A stretch of DNA of 64,000 nt, taken from DASWID01 sp049682815 (GTDB lineage Bacteria; Desulfobacterota_D; UBA1144; Nemesobacterales; CSP1-2). Position numbers and translations under genes: made by a program. Under the pieces are notes generated by a model. That model did no database searches and was not told the DNA's origin. It worked only from the letters and a program-made list of their open reading frames with translations. Shown here in pieces: positions 26,917 through 36,900 of this stretch. The stretch covers positions 1-64,000 of the forward strand of contig JBAUII010000068.1 of assembly GCA_049682815.1 (NCBI GenBank), written 5' to 3'. Each line of letters starts with the position of its first letter. Position 1 is the first letter of the stretch.

Positions 26917-28350
26917 ATGAGTGTACATAGTCACGATTTTAAAATTGGGTCGGACAGGGCCTTGAAAAATGAAAATCTCCAAAAGGCGTTGAGATATACG
27001 ACAGATCGCTTTAGGGAAAGAAGAAAATCCGCAGTAGCAGCCGTGGATAACTGGGAGGACTTAAGATCCCTCGCAAGAGAGATAAAACAGGAAACGATTT
27101 CAAATCTTGATAAGTACTTGGAGCTGCTAGAAGAAAACGTCGTAAAAGCCGGAGGAATTGTTCACTGGGCGAAGGATGCGGATGAGGCGACCAGAGTAAT
27201 CTTAGAAATAGCCTTGAAGGGAGGGGTGAAGTCGGTTGTGAAGAGTAAGTCAATGACAACCGAAGAAATAGAGCTCAACCACGCGCTCGATCAAGCAGGG
27301 ATAGAGGCAATTGAAACAGACCTCGGCGAGTATATCATTCAACTCGCGAAAGAAACTCCATCGCATATAATCGCTCCTGCTATTCACAAATCAAAAGAAG
27401 AAATCTCGAGACTATTTTCAGAAAAGTTGAACATTCCCTATTACACTGAACCTGAGGATCTGACAAAGATAGCCAGGGAAAAATTGAGACAAAAGTTTCT
27501 CATGGCAGATATGGGAGTCTCAGGAGCAAACTTTGCTGTGGCAGAGACCGGTACTATCGTGATTGTCGAGAATGAAGGGAATGCTAGGCTCACAACTACC
27601 TTGCCCAGGGTTCATGTCGCCTTGATGGGTATAGAAAAGGTTATTCCGCACTTCGAGGATTTGGCACTGTTTCTCAGCATACTGGCAAGAAGCGCCACGG
27701 GCCAAAAGATGTCCTCATATGTGTCTCTCATAACCGGCCCGAAGAGGCGAGGTGAAAAAGATGGCCCTGAAGAATTTCATCTTGTTCTACTAGATAATGG
27801 AAGGTCAAATATTCTGGCTTCTGATGAAACCAGGGAATCCCTTTATTGTATAAGGTGTGGAGCCTGTCTTAACATCTGTCCTGTTTACAGAAAGGTTGGG
27901 GGCCACTCATATGGATGGGTCTATTCCGGTCCTATTGGTGCGATTATATCTCCACAACTCCTAGGGCTTGACAGAGCACCGGACCTTCCATTCGCTTCCT
28001 CTCTCTGTGGAGCGTGTAAGGATGTTTGTCCACTTAAAATCGATATACCAAAGGTTTTACTGGAGCTCAGGAAAAGAGTTATTGAAGAAAAAGGCCGAGC
28101 GAATAGGGTAGGGGTTGATAAGCTAGAGAAACTTGGAATAAAGATCTGGCGGTTAGCAATGGAGCATACCTGGCTTTATAGCTATTTGTTGACATTGGCA
28201 TATTACGGCCAGCGAATGTGGCTCCACGGAAGAGCAGATGAAAGGAAAATCCTCCCACTCCCATTTCCACGATGGACAAAATACAGGGAGTTTCCAACGA
28301 TAGCAAAAAAGACCTTCAGGAAGAGATGGAAGGAAATAAGAGACAAGTAA
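26917..28350 (+). CDS. lutB: LutB-type iron-sulfur protein of lactate oxidation
   Basis: Second LutABC subunit: an LUD domain joined to a ferredoxin-like part. The ferredoxin motifs are CIRCGACLNICP and CGACKDVCP, which bind [4Fe-4S] clusters. From ATG 26917 it has 477 residues. An upstream in-frame ATG at 26800 lies inside lutA and is rejected. The LUD core shows GANFAVAETGTIVIVENEGN and GIEKVIPHFEDL. The role is electron transfer in conversion of L-lactate to pyruvate (family knowledge). lutC starts three bases after its stop. Confidence 0.92.
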   Translation: MSVHSHDFKIGSDRALKNENLQKALRYTTDRFRERRKSAVAAVDNWEDLRSLAREIKQETISNLDKYLELLEENVVKAGGIVHWAKDADEATRVILEIALKGGVKSVVKSKSMTTEEIELNHALDQAGIEAIETDLGEYIIQLAKETPSHIIAPAIHKSKEEISRLFSEKLNIPYYTEPEDLTKIAREKLRQKFLMADMGVSGANFAVAETGTIVIVENEGNARLTTTLPRVHVALMGIEKVIPHFEDLALFLSILARSATGQKMSSYVSLITGPKRRGEKDGPEEFHLVLLDNGRSNILASDETRESLYCIRCGACLNICPVYRKVGGHSYGWVYSGPIGAIISPQLLGLDRAPDLPFASSLCGACKDVCPLKIDIPKVLLELRKRVIEEKGRANRVGVDKLEKLGIKIWRLAMEHTWLYSYLLTLAYYGQRMWLHGRADERKILPLPFPRWTKYREFPTIAKKTFRKRWKEIRDK

Positions 28351-28352
28351 AT

Positions 28353-29090
28353 ATGGAACTTGGTTCTAGGGATAAGGTGCTAAGAAGGATAAAGAGTGCC
28401 CTTCACGGGTCAAGCAGTGACAGCAGATCCGGTTCAGAACCTGTATCCCATAAGCTCGGTCGCCTTGTCAAGGACAAGATTCCCATCAAGTCAGATAATA
28501 ACCTCGAGCGAGAAGACCGGGACCTTATTGACATATTCACAAACGAGCTTGGTAAGGTAAACGGGCTGTCTAAAGTTCTGAGTAACGAGGCTGAGGTCAG
28601 GGAATATATATCAAACGTAACTACCGAACATGATTCAAAATCCTTCATAGTATGGGAAACGGCTCTAATCAACCAGTTGAAGGTTATTGAATATCTTAAA
28701 AGTAATGGCCTTAGAGCGATCAAGTCGCATGATAAAATGCATCTTGAAAGAGCAGATATAGGCATTACCGAGGCAGACTATGCAATCGCAGACTCGGCCA
28801 CATTGGTTTTGTTCTCGAATCCAAGGAAAGCAAGGCTGGTATCCCTCATAACGCCGATTCATATAGCTATATTGGACTCGAAAAAGATCGTTCGGAATAT
28901 TTTCGATTTATTTCAGGTACTTACGCAAGAATATGACGAGGAATTACACTCTAAAGACATCATGAGTTGCATTACGTTTATCACAGGTCCTAGCAGAACC
29001 GCAGACATAGAACTGAACCTTACATTAGGAGTACACGGCCCTAAGGAAGTTCATGTTTTGATATATAATAATATTGATGGTAGGTTATAA
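28353..29090 (+). CDS. lutC: LutC-type LUD domain protein
   Basis: Third LutABC subunit, an LUD-domain protein with ADIGITEADYAIADSATLVL and ITPIHIAILDSKKIV. From ATG 28353 it has 245 residues and begins ELGSRDKVLRRIKSAL, which resembles the usual LutC N-terminus. In-frame ATGs at 28272 and 28326 would overlap lutB and are less likely. It completes a tight lutA-lutB-lutC operon. No lactate permease or regulator is adjacent. Confidence 0.9.
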   Translation: MELGSRDKVLRRIKSALHGSSSDSRSGSEPVSHKLGRLVKDKIPIKSDNNLEREDRDLIDIFTNELGKVNGLSKVLSNEAEVREYISNVTTEHDSKSFIVWETALINQLKVIEYLKSNGLRAIKSHDKMHLERADIGITEADYAIADSATLVLFSNPRKARLVSLITPIHIAILDSKKIVRNIFDLFQVLTQEYDEELHSKDIMSCITFITGPSRTADIELNLTLGVHGPKEVHVLIYNNIDGRL

Positions 29091-29215
29091 ACATCTCTTA
29101 ACACTATGCATTAGTTTATGAAGTCAGATTGTGAATCGATTAATTACTATAATATACGCTAGTTACACAAATATTATAATGTGACACATTAGTGCCCTTA
29201 TCTAACCTACTAAGG

Positions 29216-29944
29216 TTATTGGATACCCTTTGGTTCGCGCATCCAATCTCTAGCATTGAAGGCTTCACCGGTCACATTAATTGAGTCATCAGATGCTAGA
29301 TATACAAAAATCGGCGCTATATCATCCGGGGTCGGAAGCGTTTCAGGATCTTCCTCTGGATAGGCCCCAGCACGCATCTCTGTTCTTGTACCGCCCGGAT
29401 TGACAGAGTTAACCCGTACTCTTGACCTTAATTCATCTGCAAGTACCTGTGTTAAGCCCTCGAGTCCGAATTTGGATGCTGCATAGGCTCCCCATTCAGC
29501 TTTCCCGCGTCTTCCGACGCTTGAACTAACATTGATTATTGAAGCATTATCTGCATTCAATAATAGCGGGAGGAAGGCCTTGGTCACGAAAAATTGAGCG
29601 TTCAGGTTTATATGAATTGTCTTCTGCCAAATATCCTCGTCATAATCGATGATTGGTTTACGAAGTCCAAGTATGCTGGCATTGTTCACCAGGACATCTA
29701 GCTTTCCAAAGCTCCTTTCAATCTTACTTTTCAGCGACTTAAGCTGATTCCTCTTAGATATATCCGCTTTGATATATGAGATCTTCCCATATTTGCTCAA
29801 CTCGTCCCGAGTTCTTTTCAAATCTCTTTCATTTCTTCCACAAATAATAACAATAGCGCCTTCGTCGAGGAAGCCCCTCGCAATACCTTTGCCAATGCCT
29901 TTGCTACCTCCGGTAATGAGAGCAGTCTTATCTTTAAGCTTCAT
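29216..29944 (-). CDS. Short-chain dehydrogenase/reductase
   Basis: A classical SDR of 242 residues with TGGSKGIGKGIA for NAD(P), NNAS, the catalytic serine in NVSSSVGRRG, YAASKFG with the Tyr-Lys pair, and a GGTRTEMR segment. It is transcribed alone, convergent with lutC. Its substrate is unknown. It is not closely similar to the SDR at 17878-18591 and keeps its full catalytic set, unlike the SDR at 32363-33154. Confidence 0.87.
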   Translation of the reverse strand: MKLKDKTALITGGSKGIGKGIARGFLDEGAIVIICGRNERDLKRTRDELSKYGKISYIKADISKRNQLKSLKSKIERSFGKLDVLVNNASILGLRKPIIDYDEDIWQKTIHINLNAQFFVTKAFLPLLLNADNASIINVSSSVGRRGKAEWGAYAASKFGLEGLTQVLADELRSRVRVNSVNPGGTRTEMRAGAYPEEDPETLPTPDDIAPIFVYLASDDSINVTGEAFNARDWMREPKGIQ

Positions 29945-30609
29945 ATAAGAGAATATACCACAGATTCGGGAATGATATTATGTCCGATAAGATATATTAT
30001 GTAAACTAATATTAGTGCATTTCCCAGCGTATCGCCCTGCCTGAATCAGCTTGGATCTAAAAATATAACATGTAAAGGACAAACGACTACCGTCAATTCG
30101 ATGTAATTTTTCATTACCCGGTTCGATTGTTAATTTCAATAATGTATGTATGTTAGAGTAGTTCATTCAGTAACAATAATCCAATCCAGATTCAAATTCT
30201 TTGCACTTGTGCTGGTTCTAAGAGAGTTTTATCGGCGACCGTTCTAGATGTTAGTGTATAAGCTTTAAGCCACTTTTGTCAATGCAGGTTTTTACAAGAT
30301 GCAAATTCTTAGACGCTGTTGACTCATATTATAACAGTATGTCGGTAAGTTAGGCACATCATGTTATATTATGGTTTAGCAGTGTTACGATAATAGATTA
30401 AGTGGAGGCTATTACAGTCTATGATTATTAAATAATTGACGAATATTTCTGTTGATTTCTTTCCGGCGGCTTAAATAAAATCAATCGATCTTGGCGGGAC
30501 TTGAGGTTAAAGATCGCCCCTACCCTTTCAGAATAAAAAATTTTAAGGACTTAGAAATTTTGGGGTTTTTGGTTAATCTAGTAATGAGCCTGATATCGGA
30601 GAATGAGTT
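29945..30609. other. AT-rich intergenic region, nothing assignable
   Basis: About 665 bases between a leftward SDR and a rightward ATPase gene. I see no family-like open frame, tRNA or clear repeat. A GGTTCGATT string near 30119 was considered as a T-loop but no cloverleaf forms around it. Confidence 0.5.
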
Positions 30610-31590
30610 TTGGTCGAGAATATGAGAGAGATTATAGGAATTGATGCGGGAGGTTCAAAAACCAGGGTTCTCCATGCTTCTGTGGATACCATTGCGAGGT
30701 TTAGATTAATGATGGAAGCCCGGTTCGATGCCTATAATTATAGACAGGATGGAAAAACCGGTCTTAATAAGCTTATTAGACAAATCCTCAGTACTTTGAA
30801 GATCAGAGATATTAAAAGGACCCTTCTGCTCGGTGGATTTGCCGGTGCAGGAACACCCAAATGTCATAACGATATTCAAAGAACATTCGAGAAACATGGG
30901 TTTCCTAGGAGCTTGATCAATATTACAAGCGACGCTGACCTGCTTTTAATGGCAATCGGCAATATCGGGATAGTTTTAACCGCAGGAACAGGGTCGATAT
31001 GTATAGGCAGGAGAAAGGTATCAGAGCAAGGGAGGGAAATAAACATCCGCGCGGGGGGTTACGGGTTTCGGATGTACTCAGAGCCAGGGGGATATCAATT
31101 GGGAATGAGAGCGATTGATGCTGCGCTCAAGGTAGAAGATGGGAGAGGACAAGAATCTACTGTTTTATATACGAGGATAAAGGATTATTTTGGGGTTAGC
31201 CGTCTTGAAGAGATAAGTGCATTAATATACTCTCGAACAGCCAGAAACATCAATGTTAACAGGCAGATAGCGGGTATTTCTAAGGTCGTACTTAAAGCCG
31301 CTCAGGAAGGCGATAAAACGGCAATTCATCTCGTTATAGAGCTGGTCGATAATTTTGTGGACCATATCCAGGGCGTGTACAACAAACTGGGACTAAAAAG
31401 TCCTCTAGTTGGGTTACATGGAGGACTATTTGCCGACCCACACAGTGAAGAACTCCTCGTAAGACCATTGATACAACATGCGCTGTTGAGTAAGTATGGT
31501 TTGAGATTTATCAGATTGGGAACAGGAAAAGCCGATACCGATCCCCTGATAGAGGCTATGAAGTGCGCGTTTCTTAAGAGGCAAAAATGA
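30610..31590 (+). CDS. BadF/BadG-type ATPase, N-acetylglucosamine-kinase-like
   Basis: An ASKHA-fold ATPase of 326 residues. Visible are phosphate loop 1 (GIDAGGSKTRV), phosphate loop 2 (TAGTGSICIGR), the adjacent GGYGFRMYSEPGGYQLG and an adenosine-loop-like GLHGGLFADP. Family members are either N-acetylhexosamine kinases or activators of 2-hydroxyacyl-CoA dehydratases. The absence of a CxxC cluster site and the similarity of loop 2 favour a sugar kinase. The TTG at 30610 is chosen because GGAG lies eight bases upstream; ATG 30622 is possible. It stands alone, without a dehydratase or a peptidoglycan recycling gene next to it. Confidence 0.82.
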   Translation: MVENMREIIGIDAGGSKTRVLHASVDTIARFRLMMEARFDAYNYRQDGKTGLNKLIRQILSTLKIRDIKRTLLLGGFAGAGTPKCHNDIQRTFEKHGFPRSLINITSDADLLLMAIGNIGIVLTAGTGSICIGRRKVSEQGREINIRAGGYGFRMYSEPGGYQLGMRAIDAALKVEDGRGQESTVLYTRIKDYFGVSRLEEISALIYSRTARNINVNRQIAGISKVVLKAAQEGDKTAIHLVIELVDNFVDHIQGVYNKLGLKSPLVGLHGGLFADPHSEELLVRPLIQHALLSKYGLRFIRLGTGKADTDPLIEAMKCAFLKRQK

Positions 31591-31756
31591 CTTGATTTTT
31601 AAACATTATCCTTTACGTACTTTTAAGAGAAAGTGGAACCTACACGGATACTCATCGGATAATATTCTCCAAATTTCTCCCCCTATTCCTTGTCAGCGAT
31701 CTTCCATAATATGATGAATTCTTGTGTTTTATTTTCAAATCAATTAATCTAACATC

Positions 31757-31784
31757 TTGAAAAATAAGGTTTATCTATTATATT
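31757..31784 (+). promoter_or_regulatory. Sigma70-type promoter for the zinc-ribbon protein gene
   Basis: TTGAAA at 31757-31762 and TATATT at 31779-31784 with a 16-base spacer, 47 bases before the start codon at 31831. Confidence 0.45.
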
Positions 31785-31830
31785 AAAACTATTTTATAAT
31801 CAACTAAAATAGAAATCAGAGGTTCTTAAC

Positions 31831-32178
31831 ATGCCGATATATGAATATGAGTGTACCAAATGTGGTGAGATTACCGAAGCACTCCAGGGCTTTAATGACA
31901 AGCCGCTTAAGAGATGCAAGTCTTGTAAGGGGAAACTAGAAAGAATAGTATCCCTCTCGTCATTCCACTTGAAGGGCAACGGGTGGTATTCAACTGATTA
32001 TGCAAAGAATGCTGGAATTCCCCCGAAGGCCGAAGCCCAGGATAATCCGGCAATTTCGGACAGTACAAACGCAACTAAACCGAGCGCGGATGTGGATAAG
32101 AAAACAGCCGCCGATCCAAAACCGGCCGGATCATCCAGACGGGTTATCCAAAAAAACGGCATACAAAGGTCTGAATAG
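31831..32178 (+). CDS. FmdB-type small zinc-ribbon protein
   Basis: The N-terminus MPIYEYECTKCG plus CKSCKGKLERIVS is the FmdB/CxxC_CxxC regulatory-domain signature, binding one zinc with four cysteines. A GNGWYSTDY motif typical of the family follows. The last 50 residues are polar and Pro/Ala/Lys rich and look disordered. In some bacteria the family is linked to regulation of formamidase or formate genes, but the biochemical role is unknown. 115 residues, single gene. Confidence 0.9.
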   Translation: MPIYEYECTKCGEITEALQGFNDKPLKRCKSCKGKLERIVSLSSFHLKGNGWYSTDYAKNAGIPPKAEAQDNPAISDSTNATKPSADVDKKTAADPKPAGSSRRVIQKNGIQRSE

Positions 32179-32362
32179 TATCTTTAAGACAACCCTGTTT
32201 TCTTATTCATTTCAGAAGCATTCCAATACACGAAGTACCTTAAATCGAACTTATCTAATTAGTCCTAATGTGTAAATGTATTCTTGATATATTCTTTCCC
32301 GGTATCCTTTTTCTGCGTTTTCGACTTATACTTTAATTTCAGCAAGGGGGAAAAATCGAAAA

Positions 32363-33154
32363 ATGGATCTTGGAATAAAAAATAAGGTCGCAATTGTAGC
32401 GGCATCCAGTAAAGGCTTGGGCAAGGGAGTCGCGCTCGGACTCGCTGAGGAAGGCGTGAATCTGACAATCTGTGCCAGGGGGATAGAGGCATTAGAAGCA
32501 ACCGCCGAAGAAATAAGGTCCAAAACCGGCGTCGTTGTTCTACCAATCCAGGCAGACGTCTCAAATGTCGATGACATTAACCGGGTTGTTTCCGAAACGT
32601 TGCTTCATTACTCTAAGCTTCACATACTGATAAACAATGCAGGGGGACCTCCCCTCGGCTATTTTGCCGATTTCTCTCTTGAGGATTGGAAACGAGCCTT
32701 AGAGCTTAACCTTTTGAGCACTATAGGTTTCATCAAGGAATCAATCCCACACATGAGAAAACAAAAATGGGGAAGGATCGTAAACATAACGTCAGTAGCC
32801 GTTAAGCAGCCAATCGACGGGCTAATCCTGTCGAATACATCAAGGGCTGGAGTGATAGGTCTCACCAAAACATTATCCAATGAATATGCTAAGGATAATA
32901 TTTTATTCAACAATGTTTGCCCCGGCAGAATACTTACCGACAGGATCATCCAGCTCGCCGAAGCCAGAGCCAAGAATGCCAGTATGAGCGTTGAAGAAGT
33001 GTTATCCTCTATGGAAAAAGACATCCCGATCGGAAGGATCGGTAAACCGAACGAATTGGCCGACCTCGTCGTATTTCTTTCATCAGAAAGGGCAAGTTAT
33101 ATAACTGGAACAACTATACAGGTGGACGGAGGAGCTGTGAAAGGAATATATTAG
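32363..33154 (+). CDS. SDR-family protein with altered catalytic Tyr/Lys
   Basis: The fold is SDR: AASSKGLGKGVA (nucleotide loop), NNAGG, NITSVAV with the serine, and the C-terminal segment TIQVDGGAVKG. Where most SDRs have YxxxK this protein reads S157-N-T-S-R161 (LILSNTSRAGV), so Tyr is Ser and Lys is Arg. A known SDR subgroup has a similar SNxxR pattern and is annotated as 3-oxoacyl-ACP reductase-like, but activity is not established here. It sits 19 bases before the ComEA-like gene. Confidence 0.85.
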   Translation: MDLGIKNKVAIVAASSKGLGKGVALGLAEEGVNLTICARGIEALEATAEEIRSKTGVVVLPIQADVSNVDDINRVVSETLLHYSKLHILINNAGGPPLGYFADFSLEDWKRALELNLLSTIGFIKESIPHMRKQKWGRIVNITSVAVKQPIDGLILSNTSRAGVIGLTKTLSNEYAKDNILFNNVCPGRILTDRIIQLAEARAKNASMSVEEVLSSMEKDIPIGRIGKPNELADLVVFLSSERASYITGTTIQVDGGAVKGIY

Positions 33155-33173
33155 GTCCATAGCTTGATTCAGG

Positions 33174-33701
33174 ATGAAGGACAATTATGATTTCGCAAAA
33201 TCATACAACAGATCAATCTTAGTGCTGTCATTGCTCGTAACGGTGTTTTATGTACTGAATACTTACATTGCCGAAATAAGTTCTCCTGAAGAGAAAGCTC
33301 CGATTTCCAAACCCGTTCACATTGAGATAGCAAAAGAAGGTGAACCACCCTACATTGTTCAATTGGATGACAATCATGAAGTCAATAAATTTGTCGAATC
33401 ATATCGACTTCAGAGGCCCCCAAAGAATGGTGACAAGTTGATTATCACCGGGGAAAATAAAATAATATTCTCTAGGATAAACGGAAGAAAGAGCTTAGCC
33501 TTGGGAGTTTCCATCGGAATAAATTCCGCAACCTTCGAGGATCTCAAAACGCTGCCGGGGATAGGTCCGAAAATAGCTAAAAGAATTATCGAGTATAGAA
33601 AATTGAATGGTATCTTTAAGAATCTATATGAGTTAAGAAAAGTCCATGGAATAGGAGAAAAGAAGTTTAAATCGTTAAAGCAGCTTATAAGCCTGGATTA
33701 A
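33174..33701 (+). CDS. ComEA-like helix-hairpin-helix DNA-binding membrane protein
   Basis: An N-terminal membrane segment (about residues 13-34) is followed by a lysine-poor linker domain (35-115, SLBB-like region possible) and two helix-hairpin-helix motifs, INSATFEDLKTLPGIGPKIA and VHGIGEKKFKSLKQL. This is the arrangement of ComEA, the periplasmic DNA receptor for uptake. No comEC is next to it, so a competence role is inferred. Its stop overlaps the PBP1A stop on the other strand by four bases (TTAA). Confidence 0.85.
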   Translation: MKDNYDFAKSYNRSILVLSLLVTVFYVLNTYIAEISSPEEKAPISKPVHIEIAKEGEPPYIVQLDDNHEVNKFVESYRLQRPPKNGDKLIITGENKIIFSRINGRKSLALGVSIGINSATFEDLKTLPGIGPKIAKRIIEYRKLNGIFKNLYELRKVHGIGEKKFKSLKQLISLD

Positions 33702-36358
33702 TGACGAAATAAGAAATCAATATTGACCTCGTCTTCACTCGTCTTTTCGGCTTTACTGGTATCCCCATCATAACTGCTTTCAATGTATTCGTTGTTTGAA
33801 TCTCGGATGTCAGTAACTGTCTCACGAATTAATGAATCCGACGTGTACGGAATATTACCATAGGGCGTCTTGGCAATTCGTATTCCATTTGGGACTTCAA
33901 ATTCACCACCGGGAAATTTGTTCAGGACTATCTCCATAAAATCCTTCCATATAGGCAGAGCGGCCTTCGAGCCAGCTTCGCCCTTCCCTAACGAAGTGTG
34001 GCTATCCTTACCTACCCAGACGCCCGCTGTAATACGCGGACTAAATCCGATAAACCATGCATCCGTGAAATCATTTGTCGTTCCCGTCTTCCCGGCAACG
34101 GGAGCGATCGAGTTGAGATCGCTTGCCCTTCGTCCGGTCCCTTCATTAATAACTGCTTCTAGTAAATCGGTAACGATAAATGCTGTTTCCGGGCTTATAA
34201 CCTGGTTCCCGGGATTTGAAGTTGATAGGCTAATTGATTTTGATCTCAACCCTTTGAGAAAATCTTGAGGTGATAAATATGTCGACACTTCATCTTTATT
34301 ACTGAAGTTTTTATTCGCAATATCTTCCTCCTTCAGGTAATCCTCGTCGTCATCCGACCTGTTCCTAAACGTACCACCAATGCTCTTAGCGATCTTCTCT
34401 AGAATTCTCATGCGTTTTTGTTCCCGATCCTCCCTTTCAACTTCGTCATTTGACAGTAACTTCCACGAAACGTTATCCTCTATCATCCTTCCATTCCGAT
34501 CATATACACGAAGTATCAACCGAGGCTCTACAAGCTTACCGCCAGATGCAAACACATTATAAGCATTTACTAATTCCAATAAAGTTACGTCTGATCCACC
34601 GAGTGCAAGGGACGGATACGGGTATAGATGAGACGTAAATCCAAATCTCTTTGCATATTCTACCACTCGTCTGGCACTTATATCTAAGAGTATCCTCACG
34701 GTTGCCATATTTCTTGATTTAGCAATGGCATTCCGTAGAATCATCGGCCCCAAATACTCTCCGTCATAGTTCTTAGGCGCCCAGTCTTTGATTGCCACAG
34801 GCATGTCATATACGACGGATGTTTCAGTGTACCCTTTGGCAATCGCTGCGGCATAAACAAACGGCTTAAATGCAGATCCTGGCTGCCTTAATGCTTGCGT
34901 AACTCTGTTAAATTGCGAATCTAAAAAATTGTAACCGCCCACCAGCGCCGTTACATTACCGGAGACATCCATGGCCATTAAGGCACCCTGAACCTTAGGC
35001 GTAGCGTCAAATGAAACCTGAAAGACCCCATTTTCGCTATCGTTAACCTTTACTTTTATAACATCTCCGACCGTTAGTTTGAATGGAATTAGACTAATTC
35101 GTCCATATCCATTTATCGGGGCGAAGTTGTCAGACAAATCAGATTTCAAACCCTTTACGGCGCTTCCTAATGGTGAGCTAACAGCATAATGGAATATTCC
35201 CCTTTTATTGCCTACGCCGACTTCTGCCTTATATACGGCTTCTAGGTTCTCGACATTGGATTGTCCGATTAACACAGCTTCGTAGGTCTTGCCTTCCTGA
35301 ATGTTGTCAAGCTCTTGCGCTAATCTGAATTTATTGATGCTGTCCGTGTTTTTTAAATTCTTGATGACCAGGTTACGCCCTCTTCTGGTTTCAATATCGA
35401 GTATACCCCGTCTCAATGCCCACTGAGCTGCCAGACTTTGATCGGTGTCGATTGTAGTAAATATCTTGTAGCCACCCTTACGAAAGGCTTTCGCGCCGAC
35501 CATGTCCTCCACATGCTGTCTGACAAGTTCTACAAAGTAAGGTGCAACATCAATGACCATGTTGCCCTTTGGCATAATGTTAATTTTATACGCCTCTGCT
35601 TCCTGTCTTTGCTTTTTCGTTATAAAATCATCTTCCTCCATCATCTTCAGCACCAGCCTCTGCCTGCGAATGGCCCTATTAAAATGTTTACGTGGCGAGT
35701 AGTATTCCGGCCTCTTCGGCAGACCGGCAAGAAAAGCAGCTTCCGCAATATTGATATCCCTCGCTGATTTGCCGAAATAGTTATTGCTGGCAGCCTCAAC
35801 CCCATATGTCCCATCCGCTAGGTAGATATGATTAAGATAGATGTAGAATATCTCCTCCTTAGAAAGGTTATTTTCCATCCTGTAGGCAAGAATTGCCTCC
35901 TTGATCTTTCGAGAAATGCTTTTTTCAGGTGAGAGAACCAGATTTTTCGTTACCTGCTGAGTTATGGTGCTAGCTCCTTGTACAATTTCACCTTCCTTTA
36001 TGTTCGTTATAAGGGCAGCTATGATTCTCATAACATCAACACCCCCATGATGAAAGAAACGCTTATCCTCTATGGCTAAAAAGGCCTCTTTAACATGGTC
36101 AGGAATTTGCTCATAAGGAATGAGTTTTCTCTTTTGAATCGCAAACTCCGCGATTAACCTACCGTCAGACGAGTAAATTTCGTTTATTAGGGGAGGCTCG
36201 TAACCAGTAATTTTTGTCAAATCCGGGAGATCGTAGATGTAATACCAGTATACGACATAGAGAGATAAGAGGGGTATTACTACAAAAGTAAAAAAAAGGA
36301 GAAAGTAAAGTTTTATTCTCGGTTTGTTACGACGGCCCTTCGATTGCTTTTTTTTCAT
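33698..36358 (-). CDS. mrcA: Penicillin-binding protein 1A (bifunctional peptidoglycan synthase)
   Basis: An inner-membrane class A PBP of 886 residues. A membrane anchor at about 16-39 precedes the glycosyltransferase domain with the catalytic glutamate in AIEDKRFFHHGG and GASTITQQV. The transpeptidase domain has SxxK in PGSAFKPF (serine near 495), an SRN motif in AKSRNMATV and KTG near 757. A charged insert (about 660-700, DDDEDYLKEED) separates the conserved blocks late in the transpeptidase domain. It builds and crosslinks peptidoglycan strands. ATG 36358 is chosen over the TTG three bases upstream. Confidence 0.96.
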   Translation of the reverse strand: MKKKQSKGRRNKPRIKLYFLLFFTFVVIPLLSLYVVYWYYIYDLPDLTKITGYEPPLINEIYSSDGRLIAEFAIQKRKLIPYEQIPDHVKEAFLAIEDKRFFHHGGVDVMRIIAALITNIKEGEIVQGASTITQQVTKNLVLSPEKSISRKIKEAILAYRMENNLSKEEIFYIYLNHIYLADGTYGVEAASNNYFGKSARDINIAEAAFLAGLPKRPEYYSPRKHFNRAIRRQRLVLKMMEEDDFITKKQRQEAEAYKINIMPKGNMVIDVAPYFVELVRQHVEDMVGAKAFRKGGYKIFTTIDTDQSLAAQWALRRGILDIETRRGRNLVIKNLKNTDSINKFRLAQELDNIQEGKTYEAVLIGQSNVENLEAVYKAEVGVGNKRGIFHYAVSSPLGSAVKGLKSDLSDNFAPINGYGRISLIPFKLTVGDVIKVKVNDSENGVFQVSFDATPKVQGALMAMDVSGNVTALVGGYNFLDSQFNRVTQALRQPGSAFKPFVYAAAIAKGYTETSVVYDMPVAIKDWAPKNYDGEYLGPMILRNAIAKSRNMATVRILLDISARRVVEYAKRFGFTSHLYPYPSLALGGSDVTLLELVNAYNVFASGGKLVEPRLILRVYDRNGRMIEDNVSWKLLSNDEVEREDREQKRMRILEKIAKSIGGTFRNRSDDDEDYLKEEDIANKNFSNKDEVSTYLSPQDFLKGLRSKSISLSTSNPGNQVISPETAFIVTDLLEAVINEGTGRRASDLNSIAPVAGKTGTTNDFTDAWFIGFSPRITAGVWVGKDSHTSLGKGEAGSKAALPIWKDFMEIVLNKFPGGEFEVPNGIRIAKTPYGNIPYTSDSLIRETVTDIRDSNNEYIESSYDGDTSKAEKTSEDEVNIDFLFRH

Positions 36359-36452
36359 CAAAAATCATTCGACCTCGGTTGTTTGACAATATTAAGTGCA
36401 TTAATTAGCCTTAAAATACATTCTTGTCCCTTTTTACTTAGTATATTAAACA

Positions 36453-36662
36453 ATGGAAAATCGAGAAAATCAAGGAAATAGATCGCTTGATGAGTTTATC
36501 CGAGACGTCAAAGACCAAGAGCTAAAGGGTATTTTGTTAAAGCTTAAAAATGAGATTAGAAAACCCGATGTTCCATGGGTTGATATTAAGAATATCCTTA
36601 AATCGCTCGGCAATAAAGATAAACACGCCCTTTACGAGATTCTGCAATTGATCATTAATTAG
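36453..36662 (+). CDS. Small hypothetical protein, 69 residues
   Basis: I do not recognise it. It is a short, charged, helical protein (SLDEFIRDVKDQELKGILL, then DIKNILKSLGNKDKHALYEI) with no cysteine, membrane segment or signal. The start at ATG 36453 has no strong ribosome binding site. It lies divergent from PBP1A and upstream of cysK. The regular amphipathic pattern suggests it is real. Confidence 0.5.
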   Translation: MENRENQGNRSLDEFIRDVKDQELKGILLKLKNEIRKPDVPWVDIKNILKSLGNKDKHALYEILQLIIN

Positions 36663-36900
36663 GCTAAGCTTACATCTTTGCAAGGTTTCTTCAAAAAGAA
36701 AGAGCGTGTTTTTTTCAGCAGAATGCACAATGGATAAAACCGTTACTAGCAAATTCAATAAATATTGAGTGGCGGGATCCCTATATAATTCATTTTCTAT
36801 TATTTTTGAAAGTTATCTGTTAAAAAATTTCTAAATCGAAGCGCTAGACCCACAGAAATCGTCAACAATTAGGTACGGATAATAAAATTTGGAGAAAGTA

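Noticed and set aside
30100..30180. GGTTCGATT as part of a tRNA
   Set aside because: No acceptor stem or anticodon arm can be drawn around it.
36384..36415. TTGACA near 36384 as a promoter for the 69-residue gene
   Set aside because: No acceptable -10 element at 16-18 bases spacing.
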